Positions 10,711 through 22,073 of a stretch of DNA of 64,000 nucleotides are shown here, piece by piece. Below the pieces are notes generated by a model that saw only the letters and a list, made by a program, of their open reading frames with translations, searched no databases and was not told the origin of the DNA. The first letter of the stretch is position 1, and each line of letters starts with the position of its first letter. Origin of the DNA: Puccinia triticina. Its lineage: Eukaryota; Basidiomycota; Pucciniomycetes; Pucciniales; Pucciniaceae. The stretch lies in contig NC_070561.1 of the NCBI RefSeq assembly GCF_026914185.1, positions 1,612,001-1,676,000 of the forward strand, given 5' to 3'. The translations under genes and the position numbers were made by a program.

Positions 10711-12822
10711 GCCTTTGTAATTCAAAGATGAGCTGACATGTGCCAAGCTATGGAAACCCTATGATGAGCACTTTCTAGCGCGTAGGCAGATGTTTCGTAG
10801 CTCTAGCGCATAAGCAGGTGTTTGTATGTTACAACATCTACAGCAGGGTACTGTTGGGAGTGCCTACTTATTTTACTCACTTCTTGCCTGCTGTGGCGTA
10901 TCTATGGATCTAATACCTCATTTTATCAGGTGCACTACTCAAGCTGATCAGGGTACACCCTCTGCAATATGTATTTCATTTTATGCTGAGATGTTTTATA
11001 TTTTATATATTTTAGACTTTAGGTTTGTCTAGCTAGCTCTTGATATGTAGCTGGCTGAAAGTAATTCACTCACTGTTTTTACATTTTCTAAGTACCAGCT
11101 GTTCCTGTCCTAAAATTATGCCATATTTGTTCAAGACCTGTGGTCTGAGATGGATGTGGCAAGCATTGCTATGCCAACCAAAGAGCAGATTTTGGTTTGC
11201 ATGGAATCCAATTCTTCTGGAAAAGAACCAGCCTTTCAAGACGACTCAGCCAATGCCTAACCGGCATCAAGCAAATTTCTTGATGTGGTGTATTTGCGCC
11301 AGCGCAATGAAACATGTGACTTCCCTTTTTCATTTGTCCCCTTGGTTGGGCAATATGCACCTCCATTAACTTTCCAGTTGAGCTAACACTGTACTGGCTT
11401 TTATTTATTGTGTTTTCCAAGAAGCTTGGAAACTTTCAAAAAAAAAATGTTTTGGTAGATCTTTGCAGAGCCCATATCTTTCATATTTACTCCATGCTTA
11501 GTCTTGACAGGTGTCAGATGAGACCCAAGGCTAAATCTAATCCCTGAGCCATCATCCTCTAGATGATGGCCAGGGAGTAGATTTCTGCAAAAAAAAGTTC
11601 ATATTTGGAACCAGAGGGGCTTTTTTACCCTCCCAGCTGCAGATTTTGCTGAGATCTAGGCTGATTGCCTCTTCCCAAAAGGAGGGTCTGACCAAGCACC
11701 AGACTTCTACACAAGCTACAATGAAATGTGGGATGTGGGATGAGCCTGAATTCTATCTGGAAACTGAAAATAAATCCATACAATCAAACAGAAAAAGAAT
11801 GAAATGGTCCAAGATTCTTGGAAAACACAGTATATAAGAAGATTGAGATGAAAGAGTGGAAACATGATTAATTATTGAACAGATTCAATTAAACTAATGG
11901 TGTACTAAGCCATTTCAAGGCCAGTACTCTGCAAGAAACCCCCAGGACAGCAAAACAAACTGCACAGATTATCCCAGAGGCATGCTCATCCAAATATATA
12001 TGACCAGTGTAGGGATGACCCTGTGTACCTTCACCAAGATGGCTCAAACACACAGTGCTAAGCTGGATCACACCCAACAGTCTGACTTTCCATGGCATCC
12101 TAGATTTTAACCACACGCATGACCCAAATGTCCCATGCCTGTCCAATTGCTGGCAACCACACATCCCTAGACAGACCACACGGCTATGTCACAGCACTGG
12201 GACAGCCACACCAAATTTGGTGATTGAAAAAAATAATACAGAGCCATCACAGATGCATCCCATGAGTTTGTGTAATAAATACCCCAATGAGTGAACAGGC
12301 TACATCAGTTAAAAGTATACAGAAAAAGAGACTGTCAAGTAACTAAGGAATCTTATTGTGATTATGCTGAATATGCTTGGAAAGCTAATACATAGCAGTA
12401 GAATTGACCAAATGAATATCACACATCCAATGAGCCGCCACACAGGCTCCACATCACCACATAAAGTATTGATCCTGTGGTCTGAGGTGATGATGTTGTG
12501 GTTCAAGGCAATCTGCTATTGCTGGCTCAATCAATAAGCTCTTGAAAGGGCTTCAATGTCATACAGCTTGTTGCTAGCAATCCCACAATTTAAAATTGGC
12601 TAATTGCTGGGATAATTTGTATTTCCCTAGTTGCACAGTGAGAGGGAGCGGCTGTTAGAATTGTGAAGAGTCGCCGACTTGGTTTACCCTTTTCATTTTG
12701 ATTGATATTATCAAGATAGAATAAATTTATGATCACATTGAAATACAACTACGTAGCACGTGCTTGACTTGAACTGAAAATATATGGAATTAGAGAGAAA
12801 ATATAGCAGGAAGTTATCTTTT
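10711..12822. other. Two-kilobase stretch without a recognised gene
   Basis: AT-rich, with only short frames and no family resemblance recognised. A frame around 11120-11250 is open for about 40 codons (DLWSEMD onward) but has no support. Only the hairpin at 11533-11584 stands out. Probably old repeat DNA. Confidence 0.4.
11533..11584. repeat. Hairpin, 23-bp imperfect inverted repeat
   Basis: AAATCTAATCCCTGAGCCAT is followed after CATCCTCTAG by its near-complement ending GGGAGTAGATTT. The inner GCCATCATC/GATGATGGC stem is perfect. It could be a tiny MITE or folded relic. Confidence 0.5.
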
Positions 12823-15190
12823 TTACCATTCCTCATACTTCACATAATTCGATTGATTTGTCTCACCCACTCTGCGCAAGGCCGCATCTTCAATGATCAT
12901 TGCTACCTCCTTATGGAATTGCATCCCAGCCCCAAAGGCACTACCAGTACCTCGAGCCAACGCTTCCTGGGAGCCAGACCGGATCTTTCGATAGAACTGC
13001 ACAGTGATCAGTAGTCCCAGTATGGCAGCAGTCGCTTTCCCGGCAATCAAGAGTCCTATAGCTGATTTAGCTCCATGGTCGGATTGGTTCATACTACTAG
13101 TTGCTTTGTTTGCAATACAGAGTATCAAGTAAACCTGAAGATGATAGGAACAATCGGATGTCAATTCACATTGGATTTTACAAAAAAAAGCAACTTCAAG
13201 CTAAAGCTCACCGAAAGATAAGACAAAAAGATAGCCAAGGAAATCTTGTTCGCCCTTCGTTCTTTTCGAAAGCGGTGTAGTAGATCAGCAGATTTCTGTT
13301 GTTTTGCTGAAACAGTTGACAGGCTTGGTCCAGAAAAAGGTTTGTCCTGCGTGGCTTGAAGCTCAAATATCGTGAGAGAACTTGGATCCAAATCTATTTC
13401 ACATTCACTGGCTATTTTTTGGATCGTGTCCTTCAAGGTTTTCAAGTGGAGGGTCACTAAGGGAACAGTTAGCTAGAAAAGTCCATCTTATGAGCCTTAT
13501 TGTTCGACAACATCGTTAGCTCTAAAAAAATTCTGCTTACAACAAGTAGCACGACGGCCCAAACTATCCACATCTGGTCATAAATAAACAGAGACAAAAC
13601 AAAAGCATACGATCAGACTGCTTCAAGAAGTCTTCAAACATCATATTGTAAAAGCATGAGCTTACCATTTGGCCAGTTATAAGATAGTTCGCCAATTTGA
13701 TCTAATATGGAAGTGCAAAAGTGGAGTGTAAAAATTTTCACCCAGATAGGGAGGCCTCTACGTCAGGGGAGTCTAAAATAGCTCACCTCATGGGGAATCA
13801 TGTTTCGGATAGGAATTAACTTGGGTAGGATATCAGCAGTTGCATTGAAATTTTTCGGGTCAAAATATCGGGCCCCCTTTTCGAGCTCTGCTTGGACGGA
13901 ATTCCCCACATTGATTGCTTCCACCAGGTTTTTTTGGGCTATGATAAACGTCACCATTTGAGCTTTTCGCATAAAAAAATGAAACCCAGCCGCTTTAGCT
14001 TGAATTCGTGACTGCATATTGCCCGAAAGACCTGAATCGCATCTGAACTCAACAGATTGACATGATTAAAGGTAACATCAACGCTACAAAGTTGAAGCCC
14101 CAAGCTGAGGCTTTGTGAACAACCAAGGGGAGGCCTAACCCGTACGCCGCTTCAAAAACACCCGATCCGAGTCCCCATAAAAACACCCTGTGTGTACAAT
14201 TGGCGAGTCAAAGACATTCTGTCAGCTGGGAAGCGCTAATAATAATATCATTTGAAAACTTCTTTGGCAAAGAAGCAATCACGTACCATCCTGCTAGAAA
14301 GCATGGGAGCCACTCGATTGAAAGGATCAGGAATCTGCTATCAGCACCCTACAGAAATAAATCATGAAGAGGATCATAGTTTTAGAGAAATGTTAGCACA
14401 TGTGTGTTGTCAACTTTCTCTGAGAGTGAGTTCTGGTTAACGGACGGTGACATGATATATTGCCAAGAAAAATGCCACCAAGTCGGCGCTCAAACAAGCC
14501 GAAAATAAGCTGGCCATTATCAGACATATTGTTCGAGTATTCAAGACCAAGAGACCAACTACAAAAATTGTATGTCAAAAGGGCGCCTGTCAATCGTCGC
14601 AATAGCCAGTGATAGTAGGTTCAACAGAGAGGATGCCTAAGCCACCCGAGCCGTACTCACTTTTTGATACCCGCGCAAGCCAAAAATTTTCCGTCTTACT
14701 GAGCAAGACTAAGCAAAAAACTGATAGAATCATTTGTCTAGTTTGACGTGTTTCGATGGATGTAAATTAGACTTCCCATAACAGATAGTATAACAGTAAA
14801 TTTAATTAAATCTCTATGACAGAGTTCCACTCACGATACGAATAAGATGAGGAAAATACTAGGTAGAGCAACTACCCAGGGCGGAAGGGGCCCGGTCTAA
14901 GAATCCAGCGAATATTATTTGTGGCGTAAAGAAGAGTGGAATAGCCAACCATTAATTAAAAAGGGCTTCTGTAGCATGATGAGACTGAAGAAAAAAAATC
15001 TGAAATTACATACCGCGTCGACGATAGAGACAGCAGTCAGTGGAGCCCGCTGATCCATCAGGTTGTGAATGTGGAGCGCAGCAGTATAATAAGGGTTTGA
15101 ATTCTCAGACGCGTTTGTTAAGGCCTGCAGTACAAAAGTCTTGAGGACATCAGAATCCGCGATATCTTGTCCCGCAAGTGACTCAGCCAT
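12823..15190 (-). CDS. Seven-helix membrane protein, 11 exons, function unknown
   Basis: Model: 15190-15014, 14896-14840, 14708-14657, 14558-14446, 14348-14287, 14187-14140, 14042-13787, 13701-13666, 13573-13541, 13472-13212, 13134-12823; 1407 nt, 468 residues. The N terminus is soluble, with an NAS glycosylation sequon. About seven hydrophobic segments follow: PPWVVALPSIFLILF, ICLIMASLFSACL, LVAFFLAIYHV, FLILSIEWLPCFLAGWVFLW, WIVWAVVLLVLTVPLV, LAIFLSYLSVYLILCIA and IGLLIAGKATAAILGLLI. The segment count is GPCR-like, but no receptor family motif was recognised, so ligand and role are unknown. Several hydrophobic segments are interrupted by introns, which supports the splicing model because each junction restores a continuous helix. 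Junctions 2/3 and 3/4 are the least certain. Confidence 0.7.
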
Positions 15191-17259
15191 CGATGTAGGT
15201 TCAAAGGTTCGTGTAACTGCTATGAGAGGGTGGATTTGATGGCTTGCAACCCTACCGCGTGAGATATCCGGTAGATAATCCGAGATATCTGGTGAGGGAC
15301 CGCGGATCACACCAGATATCTGAGACCCGAGGTTCCAAAACCTGCGGATATGGGTGGATATTTCTGGATCTGAAGCGGGGCTCTTCAGGATGCAGAGGCT
15401 CAGCGGAATAGACACGCGCAAAGGATGAAAGGAAACTGGCGAATGGCCTGAAAATGAAAAGGAACTGGGGGAAAAAACCCCTACAAGAGAGAGGACGCCT
15501 TATAAGGGCACCTCGAACAGAATCACAAGGACAAACAACCCCTGGTTGCAGACAAGCGACTACAGCCGTACATAACACCGCGGGGCCTCGCGGGGCGAAT
15601 TCAATATTTAAGGCCGTGGCGCCACGACCGCGCCGTATTCTTCACCATGGCGTACAGAACCGTGGCCCCCTGGGCGGCCCCGAGGCCCGAGCGAGACCCT
15701 CGAGTGACCCGGCGTCCAAGGGGCGGGCCGGCCCCAGGCGCCCCGGCCGTGCCGCCATTGTGACCACCACGCAGCGATGGCGGCAAGGCCCTGTAAGGTT
15801 GGATGCGCCCCTCGGCCGCTTCTATGCGGCCCTCGGGACTGACACCTTGGGCTTCCAACAACCATCTCAAAAGGATCCCTCCCAGCTGAGAGCCCGAGAA
15901 AACGACCTGGTTTTTTTTTTCTTTTTTGGACTTTTTATTCTGTATTGAAAGGGAGTCATTGTTATCCACTGCAGGCAAACATATGACGTTCCCGCACGCA
16001 GCTTCATCTGCGCAGTTACTGCGGCCATCAAAATTAGGTGGCGCTGCGCGCGGGAGCAACAGGTTTCTGCCTGTAGTGTGATGGTATATTTACCCCAACG
16101 CGGACAGCCCTTTATCAATGCAGCTGTCAGAGAGCTCAATGGGCGTTGAGTAAGGTGGGTTTGAACCCCACTTGTGGAGTTCTTTATGGCAGCTGCGCCA
16201 TCCAGATCAAGATGTTACGTGACATTCAATCCGCAGTGACTGCCTCTGTCTGCGAAACAAGTGTCATGTAACAGCTTCAGGACCGTGCAACCTGATTACG
16301 TGAAATTACCCATTTTTGCGCGTGGTGAGCGCCACCCCGTGGACGCTCCAATTGCGGCTTGCACCCATGGGGTGTCATGGGGATGCATCCCGCATGGCCA
16401 TAGCGCGCCACTGAGGCAACTTTTCCATGCAGGGTCAATGGGGTGCCACAGTCGCCGCCACTTGCCCTGTGGTGTAACTCTGGGCCTAGTCCAATCTAGG
16501 CAAGGAGGGAAATTGTAACAAACAGACACAGAACTTTATTCAGGATCAATTTACCAGGACCATCAAAGTTTACTTTCAATAGGGAAAACTTGAGAAACAC
16601 ACCATTCTTGTTTGAGTAACTTCCTTACTTTTCCTTTCTTTTATGTTCTTCCTCATACTTTCCTTGCACTTATTTCTGGAAAATTCCTTAGCTGGTTGTT
16701 AGACTATAAATAAGATCTGGTAACCACCAGGAAGCTTTTTTCCTTGTGGCAAAATCTTTGTATCACTGCCCATTACATCTTGTGAATATCTCAAAAAGAA
16801 ATCAACCTCAATTTATCAAAATAAAGCCCCACCTTAACTTAACACCCCCTAAAAACCTCACAACATATTATATCAAACTAAAGCCTAAGCTGGAATGGAC
16901 CTCCGGTCCAAAAATTCTGCCAGTATTCAGTAAGTCTTTAATTTTCCGTTATCCCATATACCTTGGGCTTACACAAATCCTCCTATGTCTCAACTGCAGA
17001 ACAGGTGGTATCCCGCCTGCCTGTCTGTAGCCCGACTACAGATCCCACATTCTTACACCACAGAGCGCACCCAACCGCGGTGAGACGTGGGGTGAAACTT
17101 TGCCCCCTCCTTGATACATATTTTGGTGTGCTCCACAGTTGGAGGACTCAGCACCCGCGGGTGGTGCAACCCCCCACGTGGCCGCGTTTGGACAGTAAAC
17201 CAACAATGGCCGGCCGTGGGTATCCAACCAGGGCCTCTTTTGTGTGACCCCTGGGGGGG
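15191..17259. other. Intergenic, repeat fragments
   Basis: GATATCTGG/CCGGATATC-like words cluster at 15250-15370, and a very GC-rich patch lies at 15540-15870; both look like transposon termini. At about 16152-16168 a 5-bp stem (GTGGG/CCCAC) closes a 7-nt TTTGAAC loop like a tRNA T-arm. 16310-16500 and 17040-17220 are further GC-rich patches. No gene recognised. Confidence 0.4.
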
Positions 17260-17262
17260 GGG

Positions 17263-17336
17263 GCTAATTCCCTCTATTAGAGGGTGACACCATCCGTCAG
17301 GGACCCTCCAAAGGAGAGAATTATGTGCTAAGTCAA
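17263..17336. repeat. CTAACTT-family MITE copy (decayed)
   Basis: Starts GCTAATTCCCTCTATTAG and shares the interior words CCCTCTATT-GAGGG and CAGGGACC with the well-preserved copy at 54333-54438. Its right end, read in reverse, is GACTTAGCACATAATTC. Confidence 0.6.
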
Positions 17337-17741
17337 CCCTGCGGCCTGAGAGAATTAGGAAAATGGTGTTTATCAATCATTCATGGACGCACCATTTCTC
17401 ACTGTGAAATAAACTTTGGGTGAAAAAAGCACAAGATCATAAAGAATCTCTTTACATATTATGGCCATTTTTCAGGGCCTTAGATGGCTGTTGAGATCTT
17501 AATGCACCCGCTTCATTGTGTAATGCACATTTTGCATTGTACAGAATCTGACATTGATGGTGTTACAAATCTGATTAATTGCAGCCCAATTAGAAGATTC
17601 AAGGATGAGAAAAAATATTAGAAAGATGGAGAAAGCTTGGGCCATCCCAGAAATGAAAATTAGAGCAAAAAAGGTGCAGAAACTCATGTGGGAGATTGGT
17701 TTTAAAACACTACCCCACCAAAAGGCCTTATTCTCTCCTGC

Positions 17742-17819
17742 TGCAGGGTCAACATAGCCCATAATTCCCTCCTTCAGAGCTTGCTTTTCCCCAAGGAGGG
17801 AATTAGCTAAGTTATGGGG
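17742..17819. repeat. CTAACTT-family MITE copy
   Basis: Inverted halves AATTCCCTCCTT and AAGGAGGGAATT, with the outer end AGCTAAGTTATGG reading CCATAACTTAGCT in reverse. The left half extends into CAACATAGCCCATAATTCCC, which parallels the right end of the copy at 17263-17336. Confidence 0.6.
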
Positions 17820-17847
17820 GTTGGGGGTTGGCATAAAAAGGAAAATG

Positions 17848-17904
17848 ACCAGGGCTTGAACCAACAACCCTCACTCATTAGAGAGGTCAACCTGAGCACA
17901 CGTA
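17848..17904 (-). repeat. tRNA-like SINE head (candidate)
   Basis: On the minus strand GTGCTCAGGTTGA resembles a pol III A box. About 30 nt later GGTTCAAGCCC fits the B-box consensus, with an anticodon-arm-like CCTC...GAGG between. The T-stem is imperfect, so a functional tRNA is unlikely. A tRNA-derived SINE is the better guess. Confidence 0.3.
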
Positions 17905-19840
17905 ATGTTGGAATTTCATGTCTCTGGCTCTTCTTTCCCCTTTCTGTCACCTGTCACACTCTTTTCCTTTCTCTGCAGATGCATATGTAGTTCACCTTCT
18001 TTCCCACAACCTGGCCCTAGTTATAGTAGCTTAAAATATCTTCAGCTGTGATAGAATAAAAATCATCAGCTTTCTGCGCGCTTTTCCCTGAGACCAGTGA
18101 GTCTCTTGTAGTGAGGAGCCTTTTTTCCTCCTCACAGCTAGCAACTTGACCCATCTCTGGGGTTGCTTCTCCTTTCTGGTTGCCTCAGAGCTTTTCTCCT
18201 CTAGGCCTCAAACCTCCACCATCTCACTCGAGCTTTTCTGCCTTGAGTCCTCATCTGTTCTCCGGTTGTCTTTTCAACACATAAACTCATTCAGAAGCCA
18301 CTATACAGTGCTAAATACAATTATTGAATTTCCCTGCCGCAAATCAACCCAAGTCCACATCATTCTGAGTATCCTCAGTGTTTCAGACTTAAAATTTTTC
18401 AAGTCTTTCTTTTTTGAAATTTCTCATGTATGTAGCCTTTTTCCTTACATGGAAAGAAGAGCAAAAAAGACTATTTTTCCTTCTTTCTGGATTGGCCCAA
18501 TTTGGGCTCAACCAGAGAATGATGTGGGCCCGCTAGCTTTGTTTGGCTGGGGTGGGTTACCCAATGTGCCCAACTGGGTTTCAACTGTGGGGCCATGCCA
18601 ACATAGCAATTTGGTTGAGTTGTCCCACCTGCTGAGGATAGGGCAGGCCAGCAGGGGGGTCTGACTGATCCCCCACACCAATCCGTCTGCGCTGTTAAAC
18701 TCCGAGCAGACAGGATTGGTACCTGCCTGCACAAAATGTCTGCAACCACACGGTTCAGCTCAAACAAATCCAAAGTTGGATTTGAGTGGTGGTGCATAAT
18801 TGAGGATGGCAATTGGGCTGCCCAAACCCGGATGGCTTCAGGACAGGTTTGGGGATACATGGCTTTGTGATCCATTGGTTCTGAACCAAAGATAAATTCA
18901 CCATTGTCCTTGGTTTGGAACCAGTGGGAGGGTGGAGCTGGATGGAGCTGGGAGGAGCTGTGTCAGAGCTGCAGAAAACAAGGTAACCATGTGTTTCTGA
19001 CCAGTTTTGCCCTTTTTTCATATCCCCCCTAATCCCTAGTCCCTAAACCCTAAAAGCCTTTCAACCCCAAAATGGCATCCTTGCAATGCAATTTAGACTT
19101 CCAGGAACTTACAATTCTAGAGAATAAGTTTGAATCTGGTCTGAATAATCTTTGGGAATGGTTCTTGTGGACCAGCTGGTTGACTCATTTTACCAAGTTT
19201 TTATGTTTCTTTGCTTATCACTTGCTCATTCACCTTTGGCTGATTTTTTTCCTGTTTGTTTTATTGAGTGGCACACTCCTAGAAACGGATTTTTATTTGG
19301 CACACTCCTAAAAAAAAGTGTGCTTTGGCACAAGTTTTACAGCATGAACATCAACAAAACATCATTCTATCTAGGAGAGAGATTGGAGAGCCTAGAGGAT
19401 GACTACATAGTTGAAATGTAAATTTACTAGGAGACTGTTTGGAATGGGGTAGAAGGAGCTAAAAGATAAGAGATTAATTTGGAGGGGGTGTTCTATATTG
19501 AATAGAGGAGGAGTACTAGATTTTAGGTTGAAGAAAAACATGGGATGTATATTTAGTCTAATTAAATATCATAAGTTTCACTTGCGGATTCTTTGGGGGT
19601 GTATTGAGCTTATTCAGAGGGATCATTATTGTTCTCCCTATTTCTGATGTCTGAGTGGTTGTTTTTTGACGGAGTACTGAGGTTTCTTGACATTGTGCTG
19701 GAAGTTGGGCTTGAGGGAGCCTTTGTGGGTGATATCCATGCAATTTCTAGCTGCATGTGTTCATGGTTGATCAGGATTGGATTGCCACAACTTATATCTA
19801 GAGATGCTATCCCCATGAGTCTTGATAATCTGTGGGTGTG
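17905..19840. other. Intergenic, no gene recognised
   Basis: 18470-18670 and 18800-18860 are richer in GC, with words such as GAGGATGGCAATTGGGC that look like hAT subterminal sequence, but no matching second end was found. The remainder is AT-rich. No coding region is supported. Confidence 0.35.
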
Positions 19841-21292
19841 CTAAATGTCTGAAGCTTGTCTGGTTTCCCTCTTCTTTACCCTCCTTGCCTCCACAGCTTG
19901 TATGCTCTGATGGACAGTCACATAATTCAAAGAATAGATTATCTTGTTGATTGATTGAACCAAATTAGGATTGAAGTGTCTTGATTTTGGCAGATTTCCT
20001 TGGGATGTATTCTTGCTTCTTGTTGTCCAATATTCAACAAGGTACCAAGAAATCTTGTATTTCATGGCATCAAGAGGACAGCTATTGGTTTTCAGGATGT
20101 TATTTTTCCCTGTTCTTAGTAGCTCAAATAGGCATTCTGACCAATGAAATTCTCCAAGTAATCTTTGGTCATAATTTCCAACAGATCCCCAGATTTCTGC
20201 AAGTACACTCAAGATGTCTTCAATTACACTTTGTGTTAATTTTTTTTGTTGGTGTTCTCCAAAAAATGAAAGGTATACTATAACCAGGAAGGTTGCTACC
20301 TTAGTTGAACCTTCTACAATTCTGATAATTTTCTCAATTTTGTGTGGGGTAAATCGGATGACAGATTCTCTGGAACGTTTTTCAAGGTCTGATTTCAATT
20401 TTCTGATGATTCCTTCTGAGTAGGCCGGATAACTCTCAAAGTCGATTCTTCTTTGTGAATTGTTACGCACCGATGAAAAAAGTGCACTTTTCAAATCATA
20501 ATGTCGGACTCCTCCAGGAAGAGTAAAATCAACCCTACTGACTTTTCTACACCTGGAAAAGAACCATGCCGGCTGGGTTCCTTTGAGAGAGAACGTGCCC
20601 TGTTGTGTGGGAATTCTACGGCAGCTCTTCAAAATTGAAAAGACCGTTTCTGGTTGGAACTCTTTAGGGATGTTCTGATAGTTGCTAACTTGAGTCTCGA
20701 TTTCCGGGTTTTCTCTCACATAATCCCAATCCTCAACACTGAACAATTCTGCGGCTTCGTGGTTTCTAACTCCAGTCAAACCCGTATCTCCAGTCAAACA
20801 CGTACTTACGGCTTCAGATGTGATTTGTTCCTCCTTGATCAATATTGGCTGCCTTTCAAGCCTTTGTAACTTCAATGGTTTTGCATCGGTCTTGCTGTGC
20901 ACCTCAGCTATACTTTTCCCCTTCCCAGGAACAAGCCCTTCCTGTATGATTCTCTTTCCTCCTCTCACCGGTCTCAGAACCACTTTGGGTTGGTCGGAAG
21001 TTGAATGTCTAATGTTGATGGAAGGAATGAGTTCCTGGGTGGTAGCTGGCAATGGCAAGGAGTCTTGTCTGTCTGGTGAGGCGAATTCTGGCTTGAGCAC
21101 TTGGTTAGAAATTACAGTTCCACTTAAGACCGGAAAGTCGTCTGTCAAGCTTTTGTTGTCGGGGAAATCGTTCAAGTCAAACACTTTACAGCTGGAAATT
21201 CTTTGCTCGGGCAGAGGGAAGCTCGCCGTAACGAGTAGGGCTAGGTAGTACTGAAAGAATAAGACATTGACTTGAACAGATTCAACCCTCAT
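19841..21292 (-). CDS. Predicted secreted protein, paralogue of the next upstream gene
   Basis: Single-exon frame of 483 residues from ATG 21292. The N terminus has a hydrophobic stretch (NVLFFQYYLALLVTASFPL) that looks like a signal peptide. About 130 low-complexity residues follow. The conserved C-terminal domain begins at VEDWDYVRENPE and contains YSEGII-KL, STKVATFL-IVYLSFF-EH and SWYLVEYWTTRS. The same blocks in the same order occur in the 508-residue neighbour upstream, so the two arose by tandem duplication followed by considerable divergence. No domain of known function was recognised. Rust and smut genomes often carry such secreted families and some are effectors, but that role is inference here. 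Confidence 0.8.
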   Translation of the reverse strand: MRVESVQVNVLFFQYYLALLVTASFPLPEQRISSCKVFDLNDFPDNKSLTDDFPVLSGTVISNQVLKPEFASPDRQDSLPLPATTQELIPSINIRHSTSDQPKVVLRPVRGGKRIIQEGLVPGKGKSIAEVHSKTDAKPLKLQRLERQPILIKEEQITSEAVSTCLTGDTGLTGVRNHEAAELFSVEDWDYVRENPEIETQVSNYQNIPKEFQPETVFSILKSCRRIPTQQGTFSLKGTQPAWFFSRCRKVSRVDFTLPGGVRHYDLKSALFSSVRNNSQRRIDFESYPAYSEGIIRKLKSDLEKRSRESVIRFTPHKIEKIIRIVEGSTKVATFLVIVYLSFFGEHQQKKLTQSVIEDILSVLAEIWGSVGNYDQRLLGEFHWSECLFELLRTGKNNILKTNSCPLDAMKYKISWYLVEYWTTRSKNTSQGNLPKSRHFNPNLVQSINKIIYSLNYVTVHQSIQAVEARRVKKRETRQASDI

Positions 21293-22073
21293 CTCGGGAT
21301 CAGTTTTTTTTCGAAGCAGGAGTCTCTGGTTGCTGCTGCTAGGGGTATATAATGTAGTACCATGGCGGCACTGAGTTGGAATGTCTGGTGGCTGCTACTC
21401 TTGATAAATTCGAGTTTCAAAACTCCTTCCGATCCCACACTCCAAACTGTTGGTGAACGTGATTGATCGACATGACAAGCTTATCTGGAACAGATATTGT
21501 TCAACTTGCTAAAAAGCAGCCTTCTGTTGCTAGTCCTCCTTCCACTCCAGCCTTTCATTTCGCGTTCGCAGAACTTCGGTTTTGCCGAAACCTCTAAAGC
21601 CGACAAATGGCAGCTGACTTCCGGTAGGTTCTGCAGCCCCTGCAGAACATAAGCCCTAATTTTAAAAGACAGGTGAAACAAAAATTTGTTTCCTTGTGAA
21701 TTTTATGTGTGCTGATGGCGGTTTCATAGGGACATTAGGTGAGGATTTGGATGGGTATCATCCACAGGCCTGTAAAATGGCGACGGGCAGTCCTCCAATA
21801 AAAGCTAGCTGTGCGCTACTTGACCGCTGACCGCTGCAAAACTTAGCGCACATACATGTATGTAGTTTGGCCAACCCCCACCCCTGTGGTTACAACTTCA
21901 ATCCATCGTGTAGAAAAATGAAGCAAGAATTCTAGAGTGGATATGAATTGTTTTAGAATGGCATTGCTACGAGCCACGTTTTCTCTTGGACATTTCCCTC
22001 TTTTGAAGAGGCATAATACATAGATAAGCCTGCTGTAGTACCACGTCGATGAGTTTTTAAAACTTGATGATGA
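21293..22073. other. Intergenic between the two secreted paralogues
   Basis: Contains the palindrome TTCTGCAGCCCCTGCAGAA at about 21627-21645, close to a GTTCTGCG/CGCAGAAC pair near 21565. This is a possible small inverted-repeat element. Otherwise promoter and 3' flank. Confidence 0.4.

Noticed and set aside
16152..16168. T-arm-like stem-loop, possible tRNA
   Set aside because: The spacing to any A box is too short for a tRNA and the acceptor stem does not pair.
18800..18860. hAT-like end GAGGATGGCAATTGGGC
   Set aside because: No matching opposite end or 8-bp duplication within the surrounding kilobases.
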